A stretch of DNA of 56,807 nucleotides from Collinsella sp. (GCA_019414265.1 DXMJ01000012.1:1-56807); one strand, 5' to 3'; shown: positions 1 to 8,984, counted from the first letter of the stretch. Numbers and translations are program-made. Notes: generated by a model from the letters alone, not told the origin.

Positions 1-1145
1 TCGAGCACCAGCACAATAGCAACCGTCACCACAATGCCCAAAATCTGCGAGATGAGCAGCGACACGTCGCCCGTGTAGAACAGGCCGCCCTTACCGGTCC
101 ATGAGAGCTCCGGCACGCAGAACAGCCCCGTGAGCACGCCGCCCAAGATGCCGCCGATGCCGTGGCAGCCAAACGCGTCGAGTGCATCGTCGTAGCCAAA
201 CTTGGTCTTGAGATGGCTGATGGCCAGGTAGCAGACAGGCGAGACGATCAGGCCCATGACCAGCGCCGCCCACGGCTCGACAAAACCCGCACCAGGCGTG
301 ACCACCACAAGGCCCGCAACCAGACCGGTGCTGGCACCCACCAGCGTGGGGCGGCCGGTATGCACGCGCTCGACGGCAAGCCACGAGACCATGCCCGCCG
401 CGCTGGCCGTCACGGTGTTGAGGATGGCAAGCGCGGCCACGGCGTCGGCCTTAAACTCGCTGCCGCCGTTAAAGCCAAACCAGCCAAACCAAAGCAGCCC
501 GGCGCCCAACGCCACAAACGGCACGTTATGCGGACGGTAGCTCACCATGCCAAAACCGCGACGACGGCCGAGCATTAAGCAGAGAATCAGGCCCGTGAGA
601 CCGGACGAAATGTGTACCACGTCGCCGCCGGCAAAGTCGAGTGCGCCGATGATGTCGCCGATAAAGGAGCCCTCGCCGCCCCAGACCATGTGGGCGAGCG
701 GCGCATAGACCACAAGCAGCCAAATGCCCAGGAAAGCCGTCATGGCACCAAACTTAACGCGGCCGGCTAGGCTGCCCGTGACGATAGCGGCAGTAATCAT
801 GGCAAATGCCATCTGAAAGGCGATGTTGATAATCTGAGGATAGACGGCACCGTCCGCGGCATTGCCCTCAGCCGCCTGCAGCACCTGGTTGAGCACCGGC
901 AGGCACAGCAGCTGGTCAAGGCCTCCAATAAGCGGGCTGGAACCGTCGCCGCCGTAGGCCAGCGACCAGCCGGCAACAATCCACAGCACACCAACCAGAC
1001 CAATGGCGCCAAAGCACATAAGCATGGTGTTGATGACATTTTTGCGCCTGGACAGGCCGCCATAGAAAAACGCCAGACCCGGTGTCATTAAAAACACGAG
1101 CATGGTGCAGATGAGCATAAACGTTGTCGATCCCGTATCGTACAT
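1..1145 (-). CDS. amt: Ammonium transporter (Amt family), 3' end cut by window edge
   Basis: Integral membrane channel of the Amt/MEP/Rh family, expected to take up ammonium. The minus-strand frame is open from the ATG at 1145 to the left edge, so about 381 residues are present and the C-terminus lies outside. Reading gives an N-terminal TM helix ending in the motif FFYGGLSRRKN and, further in, the family signature DFAGGDVVHISSG followed by many hydrophobic helices, including HNVPFVALGAGLLWFGWFGF. The start is set by the purine-rich AAGGGGGAGCGA directly upstream of ATG. No GlnK-type PII gene is visible next to it inside the window; one could lie beyond the edge. Family assignment is firm, exact substrate is inferred. 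Confidence 0.93.
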   Translation of the reverse strand, partial: MYDTGSTTFMLICTMLVFLMTPGLAFFYGGLSRRKNVINTMLMCFGAIGLVGVLWIVAGWSLAYGGDGSSPLIGGLDQLLCLPVLNQVLQAAEGNAADGAVYPQIINIAFQMAFAMITAAIVTGSLAGRVKFGAMTAFLGIWLLVVYAPLAHMVWGGEGSFIGDIIGALDFAGGDVVHISSGLTGLILCLMLGRRRGFGMVSYRPHNVPFVALGAGLLWFGWFGFNGGSEFKADAVAALAILNTVTASAAGMVSWLAVERVHTGRPTLVGASTGLVAGLVVVTPGAGFVEPWAALVMGLIVSPVCYLAISHLKTKFGYDDALDAFGCHGIGGILGGVLTGLFCVPELSWTGKGGLFYTGDVSLLISQILGIVVTVAIVLVL

Positions 1146-1342
1146 TCGCTCCCCCTTGATCGCATAAACGTTGTCGGCGCCCATAATGCGGCCGAGGGGC
1201 AACTGGTGTAGACCAGATACAGCGTTGTTAAACGCGGCGTTGTCGAATGGAAATGCTGCCGCAATCTTGGAAACGGCGCAGCAACGGACGCGAAACCAAT
1301 GGGAAATACGCGAGCAAGGGGCCGCAAGCACACCCGTCCCGG

Positions 1343-2362
1343 CTAGCGCCGAAACAGCTCGTGAGCGCGGTCGCGGAGATTAGTTGCTCGAATGACACCT
1401 TCGTAGCGATTGATGCGCAGACGCGGGAAGGCATTGAAAAAGCGCAGGTCACGACGACTGAGCGACACGCTTGGCACCGGACGGCTCATGCGCTTGCCGG
1501 CAAGGCGACGACTGAGCGACGGACGCGGCATGTTCGGCGCGGCATCGGCCACGCGGCGGGCGGCAAGCGCCAGGCCGCGAGCACCATCCGCGATAAACGT
1601 CGGCATCGAAGCCTTCTCGCGCAGGGCATCGAGCGCGGCGTCGCCCAGCTCGGCCAGCCACGCGTTAACGGCACGGCTGCGGATATGCGTCTGTGCCACC
1701 GAGCCGATCGCCGAATCGGGAATACGTTCGAGCATAGAGTCGGACGCATCGGCAAGCGACTCGTTAATGCGGTCGGCAAGGTCGGCCCGGACGCGCTCCA
1801 GCTGATCAGACAGACGCCGCCAACTCGCCAACGAGCACACCGCGTCGACCATCATCGCGACCGCGACGATAAAGGCGGACAGCCGCACAATCAGCACCGG
1901 CAGATGGCCAAGCAGCCCCAGCAATGCCGGCTCCACTAAACGGCAAATGCACAGCGCACCCAGGCCAAACGCGCAGGCCCAGTACAGACAGATGCGTCCA
2001 TGCAAATTAAACGGCAGGTGCGAGTAATCCCAAAAGCGAGCGCCTGTTGTCTTTTCCAATAGGAGGCCCACACTGTACTCGATTACGCTGCATACAAGCG
2101 CCGCCGCGACAAACTGGCCCGAGGCATCCGGAATCCCGCGCAGCAAAAGCCAGCAGGCTATGCCGCCCACACCATAGATAGGACAACACGGCCCCAGCAA
2201 AAAGCCACTGTTGGCAAATCGTCCGTGATTGAGCATGGCGCATACTGTCGACTCCCATGCCCAACCGCAAAACCCGTAAAAGGCAAACGAGAGCACCAGT
2301 GCCGAGAGTGGGCAGGCGGCAAGCGTCGCACCGCCAAACGCCATATCAATCGCGGTCCCCAC
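1343..2362 (-). CDS. Multi-spanning membrane protein, CmpB-like (putative ABC transporter permease family PF06541)
   Basis: A 339-residue protein with about five to six hydrophobic segments in the first 190 residues and a soluble, Arg-rich C-terminal half. The N-terminal part contains GWAWES, RFANSGFLLGPCCPIYG and WDYSHLPFNLHGRICLYW, which match what is known of the CmpB/DUF1113 family (membrane proteins of unclear function, often labelled putative ABC permease). The C-terminal half (about residues 200-339) has amphipathic helices and may be cytosolic. It lies 3 bp downstream of the HD-domain gene, so the two are probably cotranscribed. No ATPase partner is adjacent, so a transporter role is not shown. 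The family call is moderately sure; function unknown. Confidence 0.7.
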   Translation of the reverse strand: MGTAIDMAFGGATLAACPLSALVLSFAFYGFCGWAWESTVCAMLNHGRFANSGFLLGPCCPIYGVGGIACWLLLRGIPDASGQFVAAALVCSVIEYSVGLLLEKTTGARFWDYSHLPFNLHGRICLYWACAFGLGALCICRLVEPALLGLLGHLPVLIVRLSAFIVAVAMMVDAVCSLASWRRLSDQLERVRADLADRINESLADASDSMLERIPDSAIGSVAQTHIRSRAVNAWLAELGDAALDALREKASMPTFIADGARGLALAARRVADAAPNMPRPSLSRRLAGKRMSRPVPSVSLSRRDLRFFNAFPRLRINRYEGVIRATNLRDRAHELFRR

Positions 2363-2365
2363 CGT

Positions 2366-2902
2366 CTACCCTCTCCTCTTTTCGCTCGATGCTTTACTCA
2401 CGCTATCGTCTGTCTCGTCCTTGCGCCGCAGACGACCGGCGACCGTCTCACGCAGAGCACACCATTTATCCGCCAGGCACACAATCCATGCCTCACGACA
2501 CGTCGGCGGCACCGGCACCAGCGGAAACATATGGCGTACGATAATATTCCGCTCACGAGACGTCAGCTCAAAATCTTCCTCGGCACGCGCCAGGGCAAAA
2601 AACGGATGCCGAAATCCGTGCAGGCGATGGCTCGGATCGGGATCGTGCCAGTCATAGAGAAAGTAATCGTGTAACAAGGCTCCGCGCAGCAGCGAGGCAC
2701 GGTCGATCGAAATGCCAGCACGGCCCAAGTGCTCGGCAAAGGACAGACTTGCCCGTGCCACCGAGGTCACATGTGCATAGACCGTCACGTCGCCATGCTG
2801 GATAAACTCGCGCGTCAGGTCCAGACGGCCCGCCTGCGCCAGTTGACGGGCAGCATGGTCTACTTCGCACGCGATTTTCTCGGCACGAACGGCATCGGAC
2901 AT
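2366..2902 (-). CDS. HD-domain protein (putative metal-dependent phosphohydrolase)
   Basis: A 178-residue soluble protein of the HD superfamily. The metal-binding pattern is visible as YAHVTSVARAS (His44) and LLHDYFLYDWH (His78-Asp79), followed by the conserved HGFRHPFFAL and an adjacent conserved RNIIVRHMFPL segment. Family knowledge points to hydrolysis of a phosphate bond in a nucleotide or small molecule; substrate is not deducible. The start at 2902 is chosen because GGAAGGAGGCAGC precedes this ATG; a longer reading to 2974 lacks such a site. It is the first gene of a two-gene unit with the CmpB-like protein, 3 bp apart. Confidence 0.8.
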   Translation of the reverse strand: MSDAVRAEKIACEVDHAARQLAQAGRLDLTREFIQHGDVTVYAHVTSVARASLSFAEHLGRAGISIDRASLLRGALLHDYFLYDWHDPDPSHRLHGFRHPFFALARAEEDFELTSRERNIIVRHMFPLVPVPPTCREAWIVCLADKWCALRETVAGRLRRKDETDDSVSKASSEKRRG

Positions 2903-3130
2903 GCTGCCTCCTTCCAGCGGCTCACGGCGGCAAGCCACGGCCTGTGCACAATCGATAAAAACATCATGGAACACATCAGTATGGCATCGGACAAAACGTT
3001 TTGCCCCACCAGTTGGCGAATTACCGCGCCGCCGTCACATATCAAACGCCAAAATGTGCGAGACTGTCTTGTGCAATTGTGTCGGCCGAGGGAGCGCCGG
3101 CGCTCGATTCGCATGGAGTAACCCACAACG

Positions 3131-4912
3131 ATGCTGCTTACGCAAACGACAACGCCCGAGGACGTCAAGGCTCTCGACCGCGCCGAGCTTCCGCTGCTCT
3201 GCGGCGAGATTCGCCACGCCATCCTCGAAAGCTCCGCCGCTGTCGGCGGACACGTTGCCCCCAACCTGGGCGTCGTTGAGCTCACGGTCGCGCTCCACCG
3301 CGTGTTTAACTCCCCTATCGACAAGATTGTCTTTGACGTTTCGCACCAGACCTACGCCCACAAGGCGCTGACCGGGCGCGCGTACACTTATATCGATCCG
3401 GAGCGTTATGGTGAGGCTTCTGGCTTTGCCAATCCCGACGAGTCCGAGCACGACCTGTTTGCCATGGGCCACACCTCGACCTCGGTGAGCTTGGGCTGCG
3501 GCCTTGCCCACGCGCGCGACCTGGCGGGTGACACGTATAACGTCATTACCGTTATTGGCGACGGTTCGCTTTCGGGCGGCCTGGCGTTTGAGGGCTTTAA
3601 CAATGCCGCCGAGCTCGACAGCAACCTGATCATCATCGTCAACGATAACGACCAGTCCATCGCCGAAAACCACGGTGGCCTCTATCGCAATCTGGCCGAG
3701 CTGCGCGCCAGCAACGGCACCTGTGAGCGCAACGTTTTCCGCGCGCTGGGGCTCGACTATCGCTACCTGGACGCCGGTAACGATGTCCAAGCGCTGGTCG
3801 ATACGCTGCAGGAGCTGCGCGATATCGATCATCCCATCGTGCTGCATGTCTCCACCGCCAAGGGCAAGGGCTTTGAGCCAGCCCAGAGCGACCCCGAGCA
3901 CTGGCATCATGTGGGGCCCTTCGATATGGCAACCGGCCGCAAACTTTGCCCGGGCCACCCGAGCGAGCCCGCACCGCGCACCTATGCCGATATTACGGGC
4001 GAGGCGCTCAGCGCCGCCATCGAGCGCGATCCGCAGGTCGTGGGCATCACGGCCGCCACGCCCTACATCATGGGCTTTACACCCGAGCTTCGCGCCGCGG
4101 CAGGCAAGCAGTTTGTCGACGTGGGCATTGCCGAGGAGCACGCCGTGACCTTTGCCACCGCGCTTGCACGCTCGGGCGCCAAGCCAGTCTTTGGTGTGTA
4201 CGGCACGTTTTTGCAGCGCGCCTACGACGAGCTGTGGCACGACCTGTGCCTCAACGACGCCCCGGCGACCATCCTGGTATTTGGCGCGTCGATCTTTGGC
4301 ACCACATCCGAGACGCATCTTTCGTTCTTTGATATTTCCATGCTGGGCGGTCTTCCCAACATGCACTACTTGGCGCCGGCCTGCATGGAGGAATATCTGT
4401 CCATGCTGAGCTGGTCGCTCGATCACCGCGAGCATCCCGTGGCGATTCGCGTGCCGGGCATTGGCTTGGTAAGCCGCCCCGACTTGGCGCCTGCCGAGGA
4501 CGCCGATTACGGCGCCGTTCGTTACAACGTGGTGCGCCAGGGTCGCGACGTGGCCGTGCTCGCGCTCGGCGATTTCTTTGAGCTGGGCGAGCGCGTGGCA
4601 AACCGCTTGGCTGCCGAGTACGGCATCGAGGCCACGCTCGTCAACCCGCGCTATGCAACTGAGCTCGACCGCGAGTTCCTCGACAGCCTCGCCGCCGAGC
4701 ATCGCGTTGTCGTCACCCTCGAGGACGGCATCTTGGACGGCGGCTGGGGCGAGCGCGTGGCGTGCTACCTGGCCTGCACACCGCTGCGCACGCGCACCTT
4801 CGGCATCGCCAAGGGCTTCCCCGACCGCTACAACCCCAACGAGCTGCTCGCTCAGAACGGCATGACGGTCGAGAACATGGCCGCCGAAGCTATAAGGCTA
4901 CTCAATGAGTAA
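3131..4912 (+). CDS. dxs: 1-deoxy-D-xylulose-5-phosphate synthase-type enzyme
   Basis: Thiamine-diphosphate enzyme that condenses pyruvate and glyceraldehyde 3-phosphate to DXP, the entry to the MEP isoprenoid pathway and a thiamine/pyridoxal precursor. At 593 residues it is a little shorter than typical DXS (about 620-640). The TPP/Mg motif is GDGSLSGG...NN (143-158), preceded by SHQTYAHKALTGR (71-83) and AMGHTSTSVS; the catalytic-glutamate region reads DVGIAEEHAVTFATALA, and the C-terminal transketolase domain ends with GFPDRYNPNELL. Motifs are more divergent than in housekeeping DXS (for example GHTSTS, NDNDQSIAENHGG), so a paralogue with altered acceptor use is possible. The start follows GGAGTAACC. 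A strong terminator begins at its stop codon, so it is a single-gene unit. Confidence 0.82.
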   Translation: MLLTQTTTPEDVKALDRAELPLLCGEIRHAILESSAAVGGHVAPNLGVVELTVALHRVFNSPIDKIVFDVSHQTYAHKALTGRAYTYIDPERYGEASGFANPDESEHDLFAMGHTSTSVSLGCGLAHARDLAGDTYNVITVIGDGSLSGGLAFEGFNNAAELDSNLIIIVNDNDQSIAENHGGLYRNLAELRASNGTCERNVFRALGLDYRYLDAGNDVQALVDTLQELRDIDHPIVLHVSTAKGKGFEPAQSDPEHWHHVGPFDMATGRKLCPGHPSEPAPRTYADITGEALSAAIERDPQVVGITAATPYIMGFTPELRAAAGKQFVDVGIAEEHAVTFATALARSGAKPVFGVYGTFLQRAYDELWHDLCLNDAPATILVFGASIFGTTSETHLSFFDISMLGGLPNMHYLAPACMEEYLSMLSWSLDHREHPVAIRVPGIGLVSRPDLAPAEDADYGAVRYNVVRQGRDVAVLALGDFFELGERVANRLAAEYGIEATLVNPRYATELDREFLDSLAAEHRVVVTLEDGILDGGWGERVACYLACTPLRTRTFGIAKGFPDRYNPNELLAQNGMTVENMAAEAIRLLNE

Positions 4913-4951
4913 AAAACCTCCGCAAGGGAAGCACCCCTGCGGAGGTTTTTA
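4912..4951 (+). terminator. Intrinsic terminator of the dxs-type gene
   Basis: GC-rich stem CCTCCGCAGGGG-type (CCTCCGCAagGG pairing with CCcctGCGGAGG) begins within five bases of the stop codon, with an A-run on the left and TTTTTATTTT on the right, so it could terminate in both directions. Confidence 0.9.
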
Positions 4952-4968
4952 TTTTCGCGACGCGATTA

Positions 4969-5184
4969 TCTCAATCTGTAACATCTATGGCCCGAATTCT
5001 CGTCTACCTGTTACAGATTGAGACAAACCGTCTTTGCCCCTGACCTTTGTCTCAATCTGTAACAGATAGAGACCTTTTGGCCGTCTAACTGTTACAGATC
5101 GAGACATTCGAATTCCCCTGAAGAGAAAATCTCAATCTGTAACAGTTACTCGGCAAAAATGGCTGCAGATGTTACAGATCGAGA
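4969..5184. repeat. Six-copy array of a 15-bp motif in alternating orientation, ~40-bp period
   Basis: TCTCAATCTGTAACA occurs at 4969-4983, 5050-5064 and 5130-5144; its reverse complement TGTTACAGAT(T/C)GAGA occurs at 5009-5023, 5090-5104 and 5170-5184. Start-to-start distances are 40, 41, 40, 40 and 40 bp. The 25-26 bp between copies are unrelated to each other. The array can be read as three inverted-repeat pairs with 25-nt loops, or as six evenly phased binding sites. It lies between the dxs terminator and the importer operon promoter, with no ORF of its own. Confidence 0.9.
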
Positions 5185-5216
5185 CAAAACAGCGAGGCAG
5201 GCAGCTACATCTGCAA

Positions 5217-5256
5217 GAACCGCCACAAAGGTGCCTGTCCCCTTTGTGGCGGTTTT
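5217..5256. repeat. Hairpin with CCTGTCCC loop (terminator-like)
   Basis: AACCGCCACAAAGG pairs with CCTTTGTGGCGGTTTT around the loop TGCCTGTCC. The U-run could make it an intrinsic terminator on the plus strand. The loop resembles that of the dispersed hairpins at 5407, 15210, 31074 and 40134 although the stem is unrelated, which suggests a repeat class defined by its loop. Confidence 0.75.
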
Positions 5257-5406
5257 AGGTCATGGTCGGCGCGAAAAACGAATAACCGTTCATACGCGAT
5301 CTCCTTACTTATATATGCGTCGCGTTGCCGCCATTATAGCGACCGCTGCGAGCGACCACGCCGTCCGCAAAGCGCTTTCTCAGCTGTAATAACTGACGTT
5401 TGCCCA

Positions 5407-5446
5407 GATAAAACCTGCCAAAATTAACCTGTCCCTTTTTGGTAGG
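5407..5446 (+). repeat. Dispersed hairpin repeat R1, copy 1 (degenerate)
   Basis: Copy of the GATAAAACCTGCCAAAAT / CCTGTCCCTTTTTGG hairpin repeat found six times in this window. This copy has GGTAGG instead of GGCAGG in the right arm, so its stem is weakened. It sits in the leader region of the importer operon, 44 bp before the -35 box. Confidence 0.85.
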
Positions 5447-5489
5447 AAGAATTACCCATAAGGTAAGTATGTTTCTGAGTTATTTCGTG

Positions 5490-5519
5490 TTGACCCGTCT
5501 GAGCGGGATAGGGTATAAC
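5490..5519 (+). promoter_or_regulatory. Sigma70-type promoter of the amino-acid importer operon
   Basis: TTGACC (5490-5495) and TATAAC (5514-5519) are separated by 18 bp and lie 43 bp upstream of the first ATG of the operon. The match to the housekeeping consensus is good; no operator is evident beyond the repeat array further upstream. Confidence 0.65.
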
Positions 5520-5562
5520 TCTACTCAACCGCTAGGGATTTTATTGAGAAAGGTGTTCTACC

Positions 5563-6555
5563 ATGAGCAAGAACCTCTCCCAGCAGGTCGTTCTCGACCG
5601 CCGCGGCTTTGTCGCCGCCACCTTCGCAACCGTCGCCGGCCTTGGTCTTGCCGGCTGCTCTGACACCAGCGCCGAGGCCGACAAGGGCTCCGCCGCCTCC
5701 TCCAAGAGCTCCGAGGATACCGAGGCTTCCACCACGCTCGACGCCAAGGCATTCGACAAGCTCGTCGACAACGGCCCCAAGGCCGATGACGATGCCATCG
5801 CCGCCAGCACCTGGGCCACGGCCGTCAAGGACGCCGGCGTCTTTAAGATCGGTGGCGTTCAGACCTCCACGCTCTTCTCCCTCCTCAACGAGAAAGACGG
5901 TCAGACCCGCGGCTTCGATGCCGGTATCGCACAGCTCCTGTCCAACTACATTCTGGGCGAGAACAAGGTCGAGATCACGCAGGTGACCTCGGACACGCGC
6001 GAGTCCGTCCTGCAGAACGGCCAGGTCGACGCCGTCTTTGCCACCTACACCATCACTGACGAGCGCAAGAAGCTCGTCTCCTTTGCCGGTCCCTATTACT
6101 ACACGCAGCAGGCCATCCTGGTGCTCGCCGATAACGACAACATCAAGAGCGTCGACGACCTGGCCGACAAGAACGTCGCCGTCCAGTCCGGCTCCAACGG
6201 CCCCGCCATCCTGGAGGAGTTCGCCCCCAAGGCCAGCCAGCAGGAGTTCAAGACCGACGAGGAGGCCCGCCAGGCACTCCAGCAGGGCCGTGTTGATGCC
6301 TACGTCATCGATAACAACATGCAGCAGAGCGCCCTGGTCCGCGAGCCCGGTAAGTACAAGATCGCCGGCAAGCCCTTCGGCAGCAAGGAGCCCTATGGTA
6401 TCGGCCTGCCGCTCGATTCCGACGGCGTCGCCTTTGTCAACGACTTCCTTAAGAAGATCGAGGACGACGGCACCTGGACCGAGCTGTGGCAGATCTGCAT
6501 CGGTGACCGTACGGGCGACACCAATGTTCCCGAGCTGCCCGAGATCGGCGCCTAG
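5563..6555 (+). CDS. Amino-acid ABC transporter substrate-binding lipoprotein
   Basis: A 330-residue periplasmic-type binding protein (SBP family 3) that captures an amino acid outside the cell for the permease encoded downstream. The N-terminus combines a twin-arginine-like motif LDRRGFVAATF (11-21) with a lipobox LAGC (Cys32), so it is probably exported folded and lipid-anchored. A Ser/Asp-rich linker follows. The SBP_bac_3 core includes RGFDAGIAQLL, QVDAVFATYTITDERK and VAVQSGSNGP. Ligand is likely a polar or acidic amino acid by family, not proven. RBS GAGAAAGGTG precedes the ATG. First gene of a four- or five-gene operon. Confidence 0.9.
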   Translation: MSKNLSQQVVLDRRGFVAATFATVAGLGLAGCSDTSAEADKGSAASSKSSEDTEASTTLDAKAFDKLVDNGPKADDDAIAASTWATAVKDAGVFKIGGVQTSTLFSLLNEKDGQTRGFDAGIAQLLSNYILGENKVEITQVTSDTRESVLQNGQVDAVFATYTITDERKKLVSFAGPYYYTQQAILVLADNDNIKSVDDLADKNVAVQSGSNGPAILEEFAPKASQQEFKTDEEARQALQQGRVDAYVIDNNMQQSALVREPGKYKIAGKPFGSKEPYGIGLPLDSDGVAFVNDFLKKIEDDGTWTELWQICIGDRTGDTNVPELPEIGA

Positions 6556-6643
6556 GCAGCGAGCCTGGTAACGACCGCAACGAAACCATACGGAAACGCA
6601 TGATGCGCTTTATTGCGGTAAACTGTTTCCTCACTGAGTTGTC

Positions 6644-6672
6644 GGGGCTTCCGTACACACGGGAGCCCCTTT
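6644..6672 (+). terminator. Stem-loop between binding-protein and permease genes (attenuator-like)
   Basis: GGGGCT pairs with AGCCCC, followed by TTTCC, in the 138-nt gap after the binding-protein gene. A partial terminator here would give more binding protein than membrane subunits, as is common for ABC importers; this effect is inferred. Confidence 0.55.
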
Positions 6673-6693
6673 CCTTACCGGCGGGAGGTCCGC

Positions 6694-7353
6694 ATGAGTC
6701 TCTCCGAGCTCTGGTCGCTCTATGGCCAGAACTATATCGACGCGCTGCTAGCAACCTGGGGCATGACGCTTGAGTCGTTTGCCATCGCCATGGTGCTGGC
6801 CGTCGCCGTCACCGTGATGCGCGTGTCGCCGCTCAAGCCGCTGCGCGTCTTTGGCGACCTGTATGTTCAGGTCTTCCGTAACATCCCCGGCATCGCGCTA
6901 CTCATCATCGTCGTCTATGCGCTGCCGCCGCTCAAGGTCGTCCTGCCCTACCGCACCTGCGTCATCGTCGCCACAGTGCTCTTGGGTTCTGCCTTTGGCT
7001 CCGAGAACTTTATGAGCGGCATCAACACCGTCGGTGTCGGCCAGGTGGAAGCCGCCCGCTCGCTGGGCATGAGCTTCAGCCGCATCCTCGCCAAGATCGT
7101 GATTCCGCAGGCGCTGCGCTCGAGCGTGTTGCCCATGACCAACCTCTTTATCGCGGTCATGCTCACCACTGCGCTCGGCAGTCAGGTACCGCTTAAACCG
7201 CAGGAGCTCACCGGCGTGGTGAGCTACATCAACACGCGCTCGCTCGGCGGCGTCGCCGCGTTCTTTATCTCGGCACTCGGCTACCTGGGCACGGCCTTTG
7301 TGGTGAGCCACATTGGCAACTATATCGATAAGAAGGTGAGGATCCTCCGATGA
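6694..7353 (+). CDS. Amino-acid ABC transporter permease (HisM/GlnP type)
   Basis: A 219-residue inner-membrane permease of the polar amino-acid uptake family. It has about five TM helices and the cytoplasmic EAA loop, seen as GVGQVEAARSLGMSFSRIL, which docks on the ATPase. The RBS GGGAGG precedes ATG. Its last bases overlap the start of the second permease by 4 bp (ATGA), implying translational coupling and a heterodimeric channel. Confidence 0.9.
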   Translation: MSLSELWSLYGQNYIDALLATWGMTLESFAIAMVLAVAVTVMRVSPLKPLRVFGDLYVQVFRNIPGIALLIIVVYALPPLKVVLPYRTCVIVATVLLGSAFGSENFMSGINTVGVGQVEAARSLGMSFSRILAKIVIPQALRSSVLPMTNLFIAVMLTTALGSQVPLKPQELTGVVSYINTRSLGGVAAFFISALGYLGTAFVVSHIGNYIDKKVRILR

Positions 7354-8183
7354 GCAAACATTCCTCCCCTGCACTTACCATGCGCGATGCGCTCTACGAG
7401 ACTCCCGGCCCCAAGATGCGCGCCAAGATTCGCATCGGCACCGCCATCTCGCTTGTTGCCGTCGCCGCGCTCGTTGTCCTCGTGCTGCAGCGCTTTTATG
7501 TGACCGGTCAGCTTTCGGTCCACTATTGGTATTTCTTTACGCACCTCACTACCTGGAAGTTCTTACTTGCCGGTTTTGAGGGCACGGTAAAGGTCGCGCT
7601 CACCGCCGGCGCTATCGCGCTGGTACTGGGTCTGGCCCTCATGCTCGGCCGCACCAGCGACATTAAGCCGCTGCAGCTGGTCTGCCGCGTGCTCACCGAT
7701 TTCTTCCGTGGCGTGCCGAGCCTCCTGTTCATCTACTTCTTCTTTTTGGTGTTGCCCCAGTACAAGATCGCGCTGCCGTCGTTTTGGATGCTCACACTTC
7801 CCGTCGCGCTCGCTGCGGCCGGCGTACTGGCCGAGATCTTCCGCGCCGGCGTCAACGCCGTACCGCGCGGCCAGGTCGAGGCCGCTCAGGCACTCGGTCT
7901 CTCCAAGGCTAAAATCACCTTTAAAATCGTGCTGCCGCAAGCCATTCGGTTTATCATTCCGTCGTTGATCTCGCAGCTTGTGGTCGTCGTCAAAGACACC
8001 ACCGTCGCCTATGTAGTGAGCTACCCCGACCTCATGCAAAACGCCCGCGTGCTCATTACCAACTACGACGCGCTCGTGTCGGTCTACCTGGTTATCGCGG
8101 TCATCTACATCCTCATCAACGTCGCGATCAACAAGGCCGCCGTCTACGTCTCGCACAAGACCGGCGCGACCATCATTCGCTAA
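7350..8183 (+). CDS. Amino-acid ABC transporter permease, second subunit
   Basis: A 277-residue permease, longer at the N-terminus than its partner: about 55 residues with one hydrophobic helix precede the conserved core. The EAA loop is PRGQVEAAQALGLSKAKI, with FRGVPSLLFIYFF typical of the family. It probably pairs with the preceding 219-residue permease. The ATPase gene follows after 36 bp. Confidence 0.9.
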   Translation: MSKHSSPALTMRDALYETPGPKMRAKIRIGTAISLVAVAALVVLVLQRFYVTGQLSVHYWYFFTHLTTWKFLLAGFEGTVKVALTAGAIALVLGLALMLGRTSDIKPLQLVCRVLTDFFRGVPSLLFIYFFFLVLPQYKIALPSFWMLTLPVALAAAGVLAEIFRAGVNAVPRGQVEAAQALGLSKAKITFKIVLPQAIRFIIPSLISQLVVVVKDTTVAYVVSYPDLMQNARVLITNYDALVSVYLVIAVIYILINVAINKAAVYVSHKTGATIIR

Positions 8184-8219
8184 CGATTTACCATTTCGAG
8201 TCATAAGGAGCCGAGCACC

Positions 8220-8984
8220 ATGGCACAGAGCACTTCTTCTACCGGCAATCAGCCGCTGATTGAGCTCAAGCACGTCGATAAGCACTATGGCGATCTGCAC
8301 GTCCTCAACGACATCAATCTCTCGGTCGACCGCGGCGAAGTCGTCGTCGTGATCGGCCCCTCGGGCTCGGGCAAGTCGACCATGTGCCGAACCATCAACC
8401 GCCTGGAAACCATCGACTCGGGCGAGATTCTCATCGAGGGCGAGCCTCTGCCGCAGGAAGGCAAGGATCTTGCCCGCATGCGCGCCGAGCTGGGCATGGT
8501 GTTTCAGCAGTTCAACCTGTTTGCACATATGACCGTGCTACAGAACGTCATGCTGGGACCGGTCGACGTGCTGGGCGTCTCCAAGGATGAGGCCCGCGAG
8601 CGCGCCATGGACCTGCTAGGCCGCGTAGGCGTCGCCGAGCAGGCCGATAAGGTGCCCGCACAGCTCTCGGGCGGCCAGCAACAGCGTGTAGCCATTGCCC
8701 GCTCGCTTGCCATGCAACCCAAGGCCATGCTCTTCGACGAGCCCACGAGCGCTCTTGATCCCGAGATGATCAACGAGGTGCTCGAGGTCATGGTCCGTCT
8801 GGCCCAGCAGGGCATGACGATGATCGTCATCACGCACGAGATGAACTTTGCCCGTCGCGTGGCCGACCGTGTCGTGTTTATGGCCGATGGCCAGATCGTG
8901 GAAACCGGCACGCCCGACGAGTTCTTCGACCATCCCCAGACCAAACGCGCCCAGGACTTCCTCAACTCCATCAAGGGCCACTAA
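8220..8984 (+). CDS. Amino-acid ABC transporter ATP-binding protein (GlnQ type)
   Basis: The cytoplasmic ATPase of the importer, 254 residues. Walker A is GPSGSGKST (46-54), the Q-loop lies in FQQFNLF, the signature LSGGQQQR is at 149-156, Walker B is MLFDEPTSALD and the switch His is in ITHEMNF. All catalytic residues are present. The RBS AAGGAG lies 10 nt before ATG. With the upstream genes it makes a complete lipoprotein/permease/permease/ATPase set. Confidence 0.93.
   Translation: MAQSTSSTGNQPLIELKHVDKHYGDLHVLNDINLSVDRGEVVVVIGPSGSGKSTMCRTINRLETIDSGEILIEGEPLPQEGKDLARMRAELGMVFQQFNLFAHMTVLQNVMLGPVDVLGVSKDEARERAMDLLGRVGVAEQADKVPAQLSGGQQQRVAIARSLAMQPKAMLFDEPTSALDPEMINEVLEVMVRLAQQGMTMIVITHEMNFARRVADRVVFMADGQIVETGTPDEFFDHPQTKRAQDFLNSIKGH

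Noticed and set aside
3035..4702. Long minus-strand open frame antisense to the dxs-type gene
   Set aside because: It is a shadow of codon bias in a high-GC gene; no RBS, low-complexity composition, and the sense frame has full enzyme motifs.
4969..5184. CRISPR array
   Set aside because: Repeats are 15 bp and alternate in orientation, spacers are 25-26 bp, only six copies exist, and no cas gene is nearby.
5159..5389. Small protein gene between array and promoter
   Set aside because: It begins in the repeat array and translates a hairpin; no RBS and no family.
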